Shown piece after piece: positions 9,992-19,080 of a stretch of 43,406 bases of DNA. This stretch comes from a virus. The DNA lies in IMG/VR virus record IMGVR_UViG_3300027710_000044, positions 1 to 43,406 of that record. One strand, written 5' to 3'. Position 1 is the first letter of the stretch; each line of letters begins with the position of its first letter. The position numbers and the translations under genes were made by a program. Under the pieces are notes generated by a model. It was given only the letters and a program-made list of their open reading frames with translations, made no database searches and had not been told where the DNA came from.

Positions 9992-12900
9992 CTATCTCCT
10001 CTCTCTGTTTGAGCGTTCAGTGTCTTTAATTTTCATCATTACCTGGTCTGCAATTTCTTGAGGAGAAGCATTCTTTCCACCCTGAATATAGAAAGAGTAG
10101 TTTGTGTCTCCACTAGTACTTGACATACCCATTGATGGCCGCTTATTTGAAGATGCAACAGGTACGCGCGTATCTCCAATTGCACCTGGACCAGGTACTA
10201 CATGAAGATGTCTTGAAGCATTTGTTCCGTGGAACTCTGCAAATCCTCCACCTGCTTTAGCAAGTGTTTGATATTGACCAAGGTTTTGACCGACTAAATC
10301 GTATGCGCGACCAGTTACATGGTCTGAGTTAACAGAGCCAAGCCCTGTTGTTCTGTAGGAAGACGTGACTGTTCTTTTTCCTGTAAGCGAAGCATCCATA
10401 GCAGAATGTCTGCCCATTGTTATTGCAAGTTTGCTAGAAGTTGTGTCACCAATACCTGCGCCTCTTGGCGTTGATGTATCATCAGAATCAATAAGTTCTT
10501 TAAATGCTTCTTTTGTGAACCAGTCTGGCTTATTTTCTTTATCTCTCTTAAAGAATTCGTCCATACTTCCTATAAGTTCTGATGCTGCATCTGAAATTCC
10601 TAGTGCAGCAGTATCAAGAGCGGAAGTATCTCCCTTTCCACCTTTTTTGCCTTTTGATGTACTAATAAGTTCAAGGTCGCTCATTCCAGCAACACCCAAA
10701 ACTGCCGACTCTTTGCTTTTTGCTCCACGAACTTTACTGGTGTCAAATTTTCCTTGAGCCTTTATGTCAAGTGCAGCAAGTTCATCTGTTGACATATTCA
10801 TGACTTTGTCAATTACTGCGTTAGCGTCGACCATCTTGCCAGTGCCTTTTAGTTGAGAGTTCAACTGGTCTGCATACTGTTGACCAAGGTCAGTTCTTGC
10901 TTTTGTTCTTTGTTGGTCCAGCAATGCTTGAATCTCTTTGTCACCAGAAAAAGTTTCTGGGTCCATTCCATAAAGAGCGCCACCCTTTTTAAATGCTGAA
11001 CCACCTGCTTGGAAAGATTCTTCAAACTGAGCCTGTGCAATACCGCCACTTCCAAACAAAGTAGTATTTTGTTCTCCAACACCTTGTAAAAATTCCGCTT
11101 TATCTTTAAATGTAAGTGTTCCGCTGTTTGCTTTGTCTCTAAAAGTTCTGGCCATTTCATCAAGAATTCGTGGAGTGTCCCATTTTTTTATTGCATCATC
11201 AAAAATAGAAAAAGAATCAACAACTGCAGAAACTGTTACAGCATTCATTTGTTCTTTTGTTTTTTCCATTGCTACACCAAGGCCCTCAACTACGTCTTTA
11301 AAGTCAACAGTTGCATCATAAAGATTTATGCCAAGGCTTCCAGCCATATCCATTATTTCCTGGTCTGTCTTACCAGTCATTGTTTTTAGAGCGTCCATTC
11401 GCGCATTAAACTTGTCCTGCAATGGACCCATTGCCGCAAGGTTTGCAGCACCATCTTTACGAAGTTTATTAAGATATTCTTCTGGCTTAGCGGCTATATT
11501 TTTTTTATCTTCGTCGCTAAAAGTGACTCCACCTTTGGTTGAAAGTATTTCCGCTACTTCGTCAGGGCTTTTCATTATTCCGTTAGCGTCATAAACTCCA
11601 CTTCCAGTGCCAACTTTAAGAAGTTCTTGTTGTGCTCTAATAACTTTCATTGGGTCTTCAAAAGCAGTTCTTAATGATGATGGTCCTATTTCTTTGCCCT
11701 GTGCGTCACGACCACCATTTTTTGATTCAGATTGGACGGCTCCAAGAGTAGAACTTAAAGAAGTATTGATAATTGAATTAATTTGTTTTTCAGCAACAGC
11801 CTTTGCTTTTTGGGCTTTTATTTTTTCCCTGTTTAGATAGCCCATGACCATTCCGCCAATACCGCCAACAAGTGTTCCGACTACTGCTCCAACGGCAGTG
11901 CCTATTCCAGGAATTGCAGAGCCAATCATTGCTCCAGCAGCGGCACCTCCTAGTGCTCCGCTTACTCCACCACCTTTTACGGTTCTTGCGTTCATAGCGG
12001 TTCCTAGACCAGCAACAGCAACACCAGCAAGTGGGTTTGATTGCGCTACTGCAGCGCCTGCAGCCATTGCGCCCTGTGCTTCTTCTGAAGCAAATTGCGA
12101 ACCAGCGCCAAGTACAAAAGATGCTCCCATTTTTGCTGTGTTGCTTCCCAGCATCGCACGGTTTCGTCTTCCTCTATAGCCGTCCATTTTTGTTCTGTTT
12201 TTAATTGCGCGCTGTCTAAATTTTGCTCTTCTTGTTAATTCTCCACTTCCACCAGATGACGGAAGTTTTCCATCTTTGTAAGCACCTTCACCAAATGCTT
12301 TGTTATAGACCCTTGCTTGTCTGAACTCTTCATCAGTCATTCCAGCAACGTCTCTCATCTCTCCTTCGCCACCACCAGCGCCTGGAAGCCACATCTGGTC
12401 AGGTCCATCCATTATTTTTTTAAGACCTTTTATAAAAGTTCCACCAGTTGTTCCAGGTCTTTGAAGGTTGTTAATAAATCTTCTTGTTCTTCTAGGGGTA
12501 GGAGGAGTTGGTCCTGTGCCACCAGGAGGGGTTGCTCCGCCGCCTCCGCCACCGCCTCCTCCGCTTGGAGGAGTAGGACCAGTGGGACTTCCACCAGAAG
12601 AAGAAGCGAACCCATCGGGAAGTTGTTGACCTTGTCTATAGAATCTTCCGTTGTACTCAATGCCTCCTGGAGGGGCCATTGGTTTTCCTGCTCTGTTAAG
12701 AGGAACGCTTCCAGAAGAAAAAGTTGGAGAAGATGCAGAAGCAAGACCAGCAGATGCACTTGCAGCAGCCGCCGCTGGTGCTACTGGCGTACCAGCACGC
12801 ATAGATACCATGCCGACATCTGTGGCTACATCTGCCATTGGAGACATGCTTCCAGGACGAGCAATGTCTTCTATTCCATAGTAAGAACGCTCAGGTGCTG

Positions 12901-14908
12901 TGATTTGTGAAGTAGGAAGGAACGAACCACCTTTATAAAACTTGCCACCAATATATGTCCCCCCTTTTGGCGCTCTTTTAAACACTTCGTATTCAGGTCT
13001 TTGAAGTGGTGTTCTTGATGAACTTGGGAAAGCAGGAGTTCCAGGAGGAGTTGTAGGAGTTGTTGGTGTTCTTGGAGTTGTAGGAGGAGTAGTTCCAGTA
13101 GGAGTTGGAATTGGCGGAATCGGAATAGTCGGAATAGTTGGTGGAGTTGCATGAGTTGTTCCAAGGCCACCAGTAGGAGGTCCGTGAACAACCGTTGGTC
13201 CTCCACCTGGTCCTCCACCTGGTCCGCCAGGTCCGCCAGGACCACTTGGCACCATTTGTTGTTTGCCGTTAACCATGACCATCTTGTAGCCACCCTGGGC
13301 GTACATTGACTGCATACCCCTCATTCCGCCACGCATGGCGAGAATGACCCCAAGAGCACCAAGCGGTCCGCTGCCCATTTTATTCAACGCCTTCATTACT
13401 GTTGTAATTTGTCCGGCTATCTGTGCAAGACCTTTGACTAGGTCATTAACAAATGGAAGTAGTTTTTGCTGCAATTTTGTAAATTCACCCATTGCTGCAG
13501 ATATGTTTTCAAGGAGTAGTCCAATTCCACCGCCAAGTTCTTTTATAGCGCCTTCGTTTTTTGTTAAAAATTCGTTGAAATCGCCAAACTTAGAATTAAA
13601 AATATTTTTAACGTGTTGAAATATTTCATAAAAGAAACCTTCAATGACTTTTGCGCCACTAATAAGCGGACGCAATTTATCAGTTATTACGTCAAATCCA
13701 TCTCTAAATCTGTCCCACCAATTTCCTAATTTAGTAAACATTCCTTCAACAGTGTGGGTGTTGTTATTGATAAATGAAACAATTTTATCTGTCGCTTTTT
13801 GAACAAGAGTTACCAATCCGTGAAGCATGTTTCCCATACCAAAAGACCTAGTAGAAGAAGAAATTTTTACAAATCCTCTTCTTAAAATTCTAAACACTTC
13901 TTCCGCTGCATGTTTTAATGGTTCAAGCATTGGTTGACCCAAGTCTGCAAATTGGTTTCTAAGGATGGTGAAATAACCCTTAAGTTTGTTTATTAAAGTT
14001 CCAGAAACTTGTTCAAACTGTCCTTCTACTCCTGCTTCTTTTGCAAGAGAGCCAGTATCAATTGCTTTTTGAAGACCTTTTTTAGTTGTAATCTTCAACT
14101 TCTTCATTGCTTTTTCCATCGCCTGTTTATCAGGGAATAGTGCTTCTGCCGCAATCTTTGTTTCAGACCATGTAGTTTTTACGTTTTGAAGAGCCGCAAT
14201 TAACTCTCCTGCTTTTTGGACACCTTGGTCTAGCGGTTGCCCTGCAGAAGCAAAGTCCATCAAACCTTTTAATGTCTTTTGGCTTTTCATTGTAAATGTT
14301 GAGTTTTTGGAAACAGCAGCAAATGCCTTATTTAAAGTCTCAACACCAGCGGTTGCAAGATATGTGTCCGTGTGAAGAGCACGCATAACTTGTCTTGTTT
14401 GGTTTAATGTTGAACCAAACTCTTTTTTACTGGTTGTTTTGTAGGCATACATTGCTGCTTGATTTTCGCGTATAGCCGCAGCAGCGGCTGACGCTGCAGC
14501 AACAATTGCCGCCATTCCTGCGGCTAGTGGACCCTGTAGGGCACGCATAGCCTTCATAGCCGCATTACCGACAACAAAGGCAGCATGCACGCCTAGCATG
14601 GCAACAGCCATTAGGCCCATCTCAATGACTGAGCCCTTCATTGCTAGGGACAAGCCTTTTAAGCCAACTTTGGCAACCATAGATACGGCTTTGTCAAACT
14701 CGGTTACTGATTTACGGAGTCTTCCCCAGTACTTCGTTACACCGCCACCTGCGCTGCCCCCACTACCGCCTCCGCTGGCTGATGCAAATGTCGCAGCGCT
14801 TTTTTTTACAACTCTATCAAGGTTGCTAAAGTCTCTTATCGCTTTACGCGCTTCTCTATGACCCGTATAGTCGACATCAATTTTTATTTCTGTCTGAACA
14901 CCGGCCAT
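9992..14908 (-). CDS. Tape measure protein with C-terminal M15-like peptidase domain
   Basis: 1638 residues, the longest gene of the tail block, directly after the tail chaperones; ATG with GGGG upstream. Residues ~95-145 are an Ala/Val/Met-rich hydrophobic segment and ~983-1023 a glycine-zipper hydrophobic segment, both typical of tape measures that insert into the host membrane. Residues ~553-809 are Pro/Thr/Gly-rich and include two similar F-Y-[KR]-x-G/Q repeats. Near the end S-D-H-V-T-G-R-A-Y-D (H1530, D1537) and R-H-L-H (H1569) reproduce the three zinc ligands of M15 D,D-peptidases, preceded by S-S-Y-R. The usual E-x-x-H glutamate is not at its normal place. It sets tail length and may degrade peptidoglycan during DNA entry. 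Confidence 0.88.
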   Translation of the reverse strand: MAGVQTEIKIDVDYTGHREARKAIRDFSNLDRVVKKSAATFASASGGGSGGSAGGGVTKYWGRLRKSVTEFDKAVSMVAKVGLKGLSLAMKGSVIEMGLMAVAMLGVHAAFVVGNAAMKAMRALQGPLAAGMAAIVAAASAAAAAIRENQAAMYAYKTTSKKEFGSTLNQTRQVMRALHTDTYLATAGVETLNKAFAAVSKNSTFTMKSQKTLKGLMDFASAGQPLDQGVQKAGELIAALQNVKTTWSETKIAAEALFPDKQAMEKAMKKLKITTKKGLQKAIDTGSLAKEAGVEGQFEQVSGTLINKLKGYFTILRNQFADLGQPMLEPLKHAAEEVFRILRRGFVKISSSTRSFGMGNMLHGLVTLVQKATDKIVSFINNNTHTVEGMFTKLGNWWDRFRDGFDVITDKLRPLISGAKVIEGFFYEIFQHVKNIFNSKFGDFNEFLTKNEGAIKELGGGIGLLLENISAAMGEFTKLQQKLLPFVNDLVKGLAQIAGQITTVMKALNKMGSGPLGALGVILAMRGGMRGMQSMYAQGGYKMVMVNGKQQMVPSGPGGPGGPGGGPGGGPTVVHGPPTGGLGTTHATPPTIPTIPIPPIPTPTGTTPPTTPRTPTTPTTPPGTPAFPSSSRTPLQRPEYEVFKRAPKGGTYIGGKFYKGGSFLPTSQITAPERSYYGIEDIARPGSMSPMADVATDVGMVSMRAGTPVAPAAAAASASAGLASASSPTFSSGSVPLNRAGKPMAPPGGIEYNGRFYRQGQQLPDGFASSSGGSPTGPTPPSGGGGGGGGGATPPGGTGPTPPTPRRTRRFINNLQRPGTTGGTFIKGLKKIMDGPDQMWLPGAGGGEGEMRDVAGMTDEEFRQARVYNKAFGEGAYKDGKLPSSGGSGELTRRAKFRQRAIKNRTKMDGYRGRRNRAMLGSNTAKMGASFVLGAGSQFASEEAQGAMAAGAAVAQSNPLAGVAVAGLGTAMNARTVKGGGVSGALGGAAAGAMIGSAIPGIGTAVGAVVGTLVGGIGGMVMGYLNREKIKAQKAKAVAEKQINSIINTSLSSTLGAVQSESKNGGRDAQGKEIGPSSLRTAFEDPMKVIRAQQELLKVGTGSGVYDANGIMKSPDEVAEILSTKGGVTFSDEDKKNIAAKPEEYLNKLRKDGAANLAAMGPLQDKFNARMDALKTMTGKTDQEIMDMAGSLGINLYDATVDFKDVVEGLGVAMEKTKEQMNAVTVSAVVDSFSIFDDAIKKWDTPRILDEMARTFRDKANSGTLTFKDKAEFLQGVGEQNTTLFGSGGIAQAQFEESFQAGGSAFKKGGALYGMDPETFSGDKEIQALLDQQRTKARTDLGQQYADQLNSQLKGTGKMVDANAVIDKVMNMSTDELAALDIKAQGKFDTSKVRGAKSKESAVLGVAGMSDLELISTSKGKKGGKGDTSALDTAALGISDAASELIGSMDEFFKRDKENKPDWFTKEAFKELIDSDDTSTPRGAGIGDTTSSKLAITMGRHSAMDASLTGKRTVTSSYRTTGLGSVNSDHVTGRAYDLVGQNLGQYQTLAKAGGGFAEFHGTNASRHLHVVPGPGAIGDTRVPVASSNKRPSMGMSSTSGDTNYSFYIQGGKNASPQEIADQVMMKIKDTERSNRERR

Positions 14909-14940
14909 TGTAACCCCAATAGGAATAAAAGAACTAGAGA

Positions 14941-15147
14941 CTAACCGGCGTTTTTGGACCGTCTATCTTGTTCTTCTTTATCGTTTGCTATAACTTTAGC
15001 ACAGGCAAGACGTATCAACCATTCATCGTCTGTGCAGTCTAGGAGCCTAAGAGGGTCAGTACCAAAAAGTTCGCCCATTCGTGCCGCTGACACGATGACG
15101 GACTCTTTTACTAGTTCGTCGAAGACTCCATCGTAGGGTCCGACGTG
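14941..15147 (-). CDS. Tail assembly chaperone extension reached by -1 frameshift
   Basis: The -1 frame relative to the upstream chaperone is open from the TGA at 15148-15150 down to the TAG at 14941-14943. It encodes V-F-D-E-L-V-K-E-S-V followed by D-D-E-W-L-I-R-L-A-C-A-K-V-I-A and K-E-E-Q-D-R-R. That is the composition and pattern of the T half of lambda-type G/GT tail chaperones, just upstream of the tape measure as expected. There is no convincing independent start: the first ATG would give only about 56 residues with no Shine-Dalgarno. A slip must occur between 15147 and the zero-frame stop at 15111-15113. No textbook X-XXY-YYZ heptamer is present; GGACCCT at 15135-15141 is the best candidate. 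Confidence 0.72.
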   Translation of the reverse strand, partial: HVGPYDGVFDELVKESVIVSAARMGELFGTDPLRLLDCTDDEWLIRLACAKVIANDKEEQDRRSKNAG

Positions 15148-15650
15148 TCAACCGTGTCCGAGTATCCAGCAGCATCAAGGATTGCAAGTGCTGCCGCTTC
15201 AAGGTGTGGGTCAACTCCAAAGAAAGCACGAACTGCTTCTGGGATTGGTCGTGTCGTGTCTGTCATCTGAAGAATCTCATCTGCAGCGAAGTTGAGTTCA
15301 TAACCATTTTCGTCAAAAACTTCTTCTCCGTCAAAGATAACTCCAACAGTTGTATGACCAATCACATGGCAAGAGAACTTAATTGAATCAAGCCCCTGCT
15401 TCGTGTCTTCGCCAGACTGCTTTCTCCACTGCTTCAATTGATGCTGTGTAATGTTTGGACTGATTCTCAAAGAAACACCTGGGCGCTCAGGAACATCAAG
15501 ACGCACAACTGGGCGCTCAACTTTCTTCTGAATTGCGTCCTTCAGTTTGTCAAGAAGTTTTGCTTCAGGAGCCTTTGCGGTCTGCAATGTCTTCTTTGCT
15601 TCTGACTTCTTTGGGTCTTCAGGCTCTGTATAAAGTGAGTTTTCTGTCAT
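15111..15650 (-). CDS. Tail assembly chaperone, short (G-like) form
   Basis: 179 residues. The N-terminal ~60 residues are charged (S-E-A-K-K-T-L-Q-T-A-K). The middle contains R-L-D-V-P-E-R-P-G-V-S-L-R-I-S-P-N-I and Q-H-Q-L-K-Q-W-R-K-Q, a pattern seen in actinophage tail chaperones. The C-terminus runs into acidic Asp/Ser-rich sequence just before the frameshift site. It lies between the tube and tape-measure genes, the conserved position for this function. A G/GT pair coats the tape measure during assembly and is absent from the finished virion. The 57-bp gap upstream of this gene is one of the larger gaps in the tail block. Confidence 0.75.
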   Translation of the reverse strand: MTENSLYTEPEDPKKSEAKKTLQTAKAPEAKLLDKLKDAIQKKVERPVVRLDVPERPGVSLRISPNITQHQLKQWRKQSGEDTKQGLDSIKFSCHVIGHTTVGVIFDGEEVFDENGYELNFAADEILQMTDTTRPIPEAVRAFFGVDPHLEAAALAILDAAGYSDTVDTSDPTMESSTN

Positions 15651-15666
15651 AGCAGAGACATTAGCA

Positions 15667-15682
15667 CACGAAACTTATCGTG
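15667..15682. other. Small inverted repeat in tube-chaperone gap
   Basis: CACGA-AACTTA-TCGTG, perfect 5-bp arms, in the only gap of note between tail genes. Its T-run lies ~15 bases away on the plus strand, so it is not a good terminator for the minus-strand operon. It may reduce expression between the tube and chaperone genes; weak evidence. Confidence 0.25.
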
Positions 15683-15707
15683 GCGCAACTACTTGTGTTT
15701 TTTTATA

Positions 15708-16160
15708 TCAGGAAACGCTCTGGATTGAGAATGTCAGTGCGAATGTCGCTGGAGCACCAGACGAGGAGTCACCGTCAGGCTCGGTAAGTCCAACGAGAAG
15801 AGCATTGGTATATGTTCTTGACAATCCTGCAACGTTAATTCCGCAGTCAAGCGTTGAGACTTGAATGTTGTAGTAAGCCTGGCCAACAAGACCTCTAAGT
15901 GTTTCAAGTTTCTTGGCAATTCCAGCCTCTGTCTCTGAAACAACATTGTCGTCATCAAAGTGAGCAGTCAAAGTGATGTCACCAATTTCTGCAGGAGCAC
16001 ACAAAACTTCTGGAAAAAGTTTTCCACCGAGGTAGATTTTTTCTACCGAAGCGGTGATTTCTCCACCAGAAACTTGAGCAAACTTAAAAGAGCCCCATTT
16101 AGGTGCTGTCTGCGTTACTGGAACGATTGATGCAACTATTTGCCTCTGTGATAACTTCAT
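15708..16160 (-). CDS. Major tail tube protein
   Basis: 150 residues with GGAG upstream of ATG. The all-beta pattern with K-F-A-Q-V-S-G-G-E-I-T-A-S-V-E-K near the start, D-I-T-L-T-A-H-F-D in the middle and A-T-F-A-L-T-F-S-I-Q at the end fits the small tube/Hcp-like fold. It follows the sheath gene by 13 nt, the normal sheath-tube order in contractile tails. It is expected to be one of the most abundant virion proteins, stacking in hexameric rings inside the sheath. Confidence 0.85.
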   Translation of the reverse strand: MKLSQRQIVASIVPVTQTAPKWGSFKFAQVSGGEITASVEKIYLGGKLFPEVLCAPAEIGDITLTAHFDDDNVVSETEAGIAKKLETLRGLVGQAYYNIQVSTLDCGINVAGLSRTYTNALLVGLTEPDGDSSSGAPATFALTFSIQSVS

Positions 16161-16173
16161 TTATATTCTCCTG

Positions 16174-17640
16174 CTATACCGTCACTGAACCAGTGAGATT
16201 TGATTTGATGATTGTTACTTCAATCTTGTCACCAATTGGTGCCACTCTCAAGCCAATCTGAGCCGTAACTTTGCCTTCGGCAAGTTGTGCAGTTGTATTG
16301 ATTGAAGAGTCACACTTGACTGTAAAGCCAGCGTCAATAAGTGCGCCGTTTCCATCATACGCTGGGTACAAAGAACCTTCTCTAGCAAGAATTTCACAAA
16401 TCGACTTCAAGCGACCTTCAATTTCCGTGAACAATGCATTTCTTCCATCAATTGGGGAGAACAGCAAGTCTTCCATTGAGCGGTTTGCGTTGTGGACAAC
16501 CGTATTCACTGTGTCTTGAACGCTGATGAATCTGAAGTTCTCAGTATCGGTAGAGAGTGAGCGTGCTCCGTAGACGCGAACACCGTTTGCAATAATGCGG
16601 ACAGCATTGACGTTATTTTCGTCAAGGTCGTCTCCGATTGTCTTGTTAATGTCTACTTCAACTCCGTTGATGAATCTTGCTGCAGCAATTGCACCAGCAG
16701 CAGGCTGGTGTGGACCAACGCTGTTGTGCGCCGACGCTCTTGCACCAGCAACGAATCCGTCTGGTGGAATAAGTCTAGTTACGCCAGTTACGTTGGTTGG
16801 AGTGAAAACCCAAGGGTAGTAAAGGGCTGCATGCTCTGAACCAGTTTCACCAGTGAGGTCGTCTGCTTCTGCCTTTGCATCATCAGCATCATCGCCCGAA
16901 GCAGTGTGCAAGATTGCAACTCTGTTGTAGGCATTTGCATGAGCAATAAGGTCAGTGTTGATTGTGTGTGTTTCTGGGCAAGAAACCGCACCAGGACCAA
17001 AAGCATCGTTAAACAACTCAAGAGCAGCAACATAAGCAGTGAATGTCTCGTCAACCGAGTTGTGTGTTCTGTCGTCATCGCCACCACTAAGTGCAGTTGC
17101 AGACATAACTTCTGGCAAGTCGTCTGTCAACTTTGATGCAGTTGCATAGTTTCCTGCAACAGGGCTGTTGTTAATTGCGTTTACGAGTTCTGCGTTTGTT
17201 GACTTGAGGCCTGTTGAATAAACCTGGTTGTCATTGTATAAAAACTTAATGTTTCTCTTGTTACCTGATGCAAGTACTTGAATTTTAAGGTTGTTTGACC
17301 AGTTGCCAGGACCGTTTGCTGTAAGAGTGATGCAGTTTGAACCGCCAACTCCACCCTCGTTGAGGTTCAAGGTTGCAATATCTGCGCCTGGACCAACAAC
17401 TCTTGCGATGTAGCACTGTGTGCCACCCTCTTCAAAGAAAGCCTGAACAGTTGGGTGAAGGTATCCGTATGTGACGTAGCCGCCAAACTTCTCTTCAAAC
17501 TCGGCAAGGCTCAATACGAGAACTGCTTCGTCTGCTGTACCCTTCTCTGCAAGGCCAACAAAAAAGGCTTGCGAAGACTCGCGAACTGTATCGCTTGTTG
17601 GACCAGTGCGTACTGCTGTGGTTATAACTACTCCAGGCAT
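16174..17640 (-). CDS. Contractile tail sheath protein
   Basis: 488 residues, strong GGAGAGAGG upstream. The family hallmarks are the N-terminal M-P-G-V-V-I-T-T and A-F-F-V-G-L-A-E-K-G-T, then F-E-E-K-F-G-G-Y, T-V-Q-A-F-F-E-E-G-G and C-Y-I-A-R-V-V-G. A C-terminal helical/beta domain contains G-V-R-V-Y-G-A-R-S-L-S and a closing V-A-P-I-G-D-K-I-E-V-T-I. This gene establishes that the phage has a contractile tail. It is followed directly by the tube gene. Confidence 0.95.
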   Translation of the reverse strand: MPGVVITTAVRTGPTSDTVRESSQAFFVGLAEKGTADEAVLVLSLAEFEEKFGGYVTYGYLHPTVQAFFEEGGTQCYIARVVGPGADIATLNLNEGGVGGSNCITLTANGPGNWSNNLKIQVLASGNKRNIKFLYNDNQVYSTGLKSTNAELVNAINNSPVAGNYATASKLTDDLPEVMSATALSGGDDDRTHNSVDETFTAYVAALELFNDAFGPGAVSCPETHTINTDLIAHANAYNRVAILHTASGDDADDAKAEADDLTGETGSEHAALYYPWVFTPTNVTGVTRLIPPDGFVAGARASAHNSVGPHQPAAGAIAAARFINGVEVDINKTIGDDLDENNVNAVRIIANGVRVYGARSLSTDTENFRFISVQDTVNTVVHNANRSMEDLLFSPIDGRNALFTEIEGRLKSICEILAREGSLYPAYDGNGALIDAGFTVKCDSSINTTAQLAEGKVTAQIGLRVAPIGDKIEVTIIKSNLTGSVTV

Positions 17641-17658
17641 GTGACCTCTCTCCGTTGT

Positions 17659-18009
17659 TTATGATTGCTCAGTTGATGGTGCAATGTCATCTTCGGATGA
17701 ACCCAATTGTACAGATGCTTCGGCATCAACGTCTGCAACTGTTACAGAAGTTTCTTCCGATTTTTCTTCTTTGGGTTTCCGAGGCTTTGGTTTTGCCGAA
17801 TTCTCTTCAACGACTTTTAATTTATTCTCTTTAATAAATTTGTCGATTTTTTTGTCTTGTCCACAATAGAAACCTTTATCTTCAGGGAAAAGACTCACAC
17901 CACCAGCAAAAAGCGTTCTTCCAGAAACATTTTCAAGCACGACATGACTTCCGTCGCAATCAAACGACAGGTCGTTCTTGATTTTTTGAAATCCGTGTTC
18001 ATGCGTCAT
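17659..18009 (-). CDS. Hypothetical protein between terminator and sheath
   Basis: 116 residues, CAGGAG upstream of ATG. The first ~65 residues look globular (beta-rich, with two cysteines at D-C-D-G and F-Y-C-G-Q-D-K-K-I). The rest is a low-complexity Lys/Pro then Asp/Glu/Ser-rich tail, probably disordered. I do not recognise the family. Its location in the neck/tail operon suggests a minor structural protein or assembly factor. Confidence 0.6.
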   Translation of the reverse strand: MTHEHGFQKIKNDLSFDCDGSHVVLENVSGRTLFAGGVSLFPEDKGFYCGQDKKIDKFIKENKLKVVEENSAKPKPRKPKEEKSEETSVTVADVDAEASVQLGSSEDDIAPSTEQS

Positions 18010-18046
18010 AAATACTCCTGATGCTCAATTAGTTAGTGTACAACAA

Positions 18047-18634
18047 TCAATCTGGCAAAAAAGACAATTGTTGGTATTCAATTTCTTTTTCACTAAATAT
18101 GCCCTTGTTCCTGCGACCGATTGATTCGTCTATGTTAAGGGTATAAGACAAATAAGCGCCCGCTAAGACTCTGTCGCCCTTTAAGAGGGTTAAATCAGAA
18201 AACTGTTCCTGCATGGTTGACTCATCAATTTCAACCTTAAAGTAATTTTTTGGGTCAACTGCTGTCAGGCATGGATAGTCAAGCAAAGCGGTACGGACAA
18301 CGGTTGTAAGCCTGTCTCGCATAAGTGTTGTCGGCTCAGATTGTTCAGTTCTGACCCAAACATAGGTTCTCATTGAATAAGAAATTCTGTAAAGAGGATT
18401 TGTTGAATCGTAACCAATTCTTGTCATTGAGTTTGTTGACATAACAACCGTGATAATTGTCGGCCATGAATCTAAAGCAATCGGTTCATAGATGAAATAC
18501 GAAACTGGAGATGGAAGTTCAATATCGTCAAGATTCCATGCGTTTCTGTAATCAATAACTCTCTCTGGAATATCCTGTTTTAGATACTCATTTACATAGG
18601 TTTTAGGGAAATGAGCCCCATACATGACTTCCAT
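18047..18634 (-). CDS. Probable tail terminator / neck protein
   Basis: 195 residues; its ATG overlaps the stop of the preceding gene (TAATG), with GGGAG upstream. The sequence includes W-P-T-I-I-T-V-V-M-S-T-N, then Y-R-I-S-Y-S-M-R-T-Y-V-W-V-R-T, the mixed alpha/beta layout of tail terminator proteins that cap the tube and sheath. It follows the tail-completion protein and precedes the sheath, the position of terminators in many myoviruses. The assignment rests mainly on order and fold pattern. Confidence 0.55.
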   Translation of the reverse strand: MEVMYGAHFPKTYVNEYLKQDIPERVIDYRNAWNLDDIELPSPVSYFIYEPIALDSWPTIITVVMSTNSMTRIGYDSTNPLYRISYSMRTYVWVRTEQSEPTTLMRDRLTTVVRTALLDYPCLTAVDPKNYFKVEIDESTMQEQFSDLTLLKGDRVLAGAYLSYTLNIDESIGRRNKGIFSEKEIEYQQLSFLPD

Positions 18635-19080
18635 TAGATTTCTCCCTCAATGTGGTCAGCAATTTCTTCAGCAAGTTTTTTGGCAAACATAGGGGGCTCA
18701 AATATGAGTTCTCTTTTAGGCATGCTCCATGTTCCAAACTGATGAAAACCAGCAATTTCTGAGTCAACATAAAACGATGCCGACATGTCCTCCAGTTTGT
18801 CAGTCTCCAGTTTTGAAACCGCCTGGAACAACTCTCCAGTACGAATCAATGTTGGCGAACCGGGAAACCTAGATGCTTTCCATGTTCCATATTCAGGGTC
18901 AAGAGGTTCCCATGTCCCACCGCCGTTAGAAAGAAAATGGTCTACATATATTTCTTCTAAATCGCGTTTTGCTTTTTTTAATACAGGCTTTAAATTTTGT
19001 GCCGCGTGTTCAACTTTTTCTATGTATCTTATTGCTTTAAGACCGTTGTAATCAGTTTGTACACGAATTATAGAAGCCAT
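18634..19080 (-). CDS. Tail completion / virion morphogenesis protein (HK97 gp10 / gpS-like)
   Basis: 148 residues, coupled at both ends (TAATG overlaps). The pattern W-E-P-L-D-P-E-Y-G-T-W-K, L-I-R-T-G-E-L, then H-Q-F-G-T-W-S-M-P-K-R-E-L is characteristic of the phage virion morphogenesis (P2 gpS-like) and HK97 gp10-like families, which sit at the head-tail junction. The N-terminal helix and C-terminal A-K-K-L-A-E-E-I-A-D-H-I helix agree. Confidence 0.8.
   Translation of the reverse strand: MASIIRVQTDYNGLKAIRYIEKVEHAAQNLKPVLKKAKRDLEEIYVDHFLSNGGGTWEPLDPEYGTWKASRFPGSPTLIRTGELFQAVSKLETDKLEDMSASFYVDSEIAGFHQFGTWSMPKRELIFEPPMFAKKLAEEIADHIEGEI

Noticed and set aside
12317-12910. 197-residue open frame on the plus strand opposite the tape measure gene
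   Set aside because: It is antisense to the Pro/Thr/Gly-rich region of the tape measure; the translated sequence is Arg/Ser/Cys-rich low complexity with no ribosome-binding site. A shadow of repetitive coding DNA.
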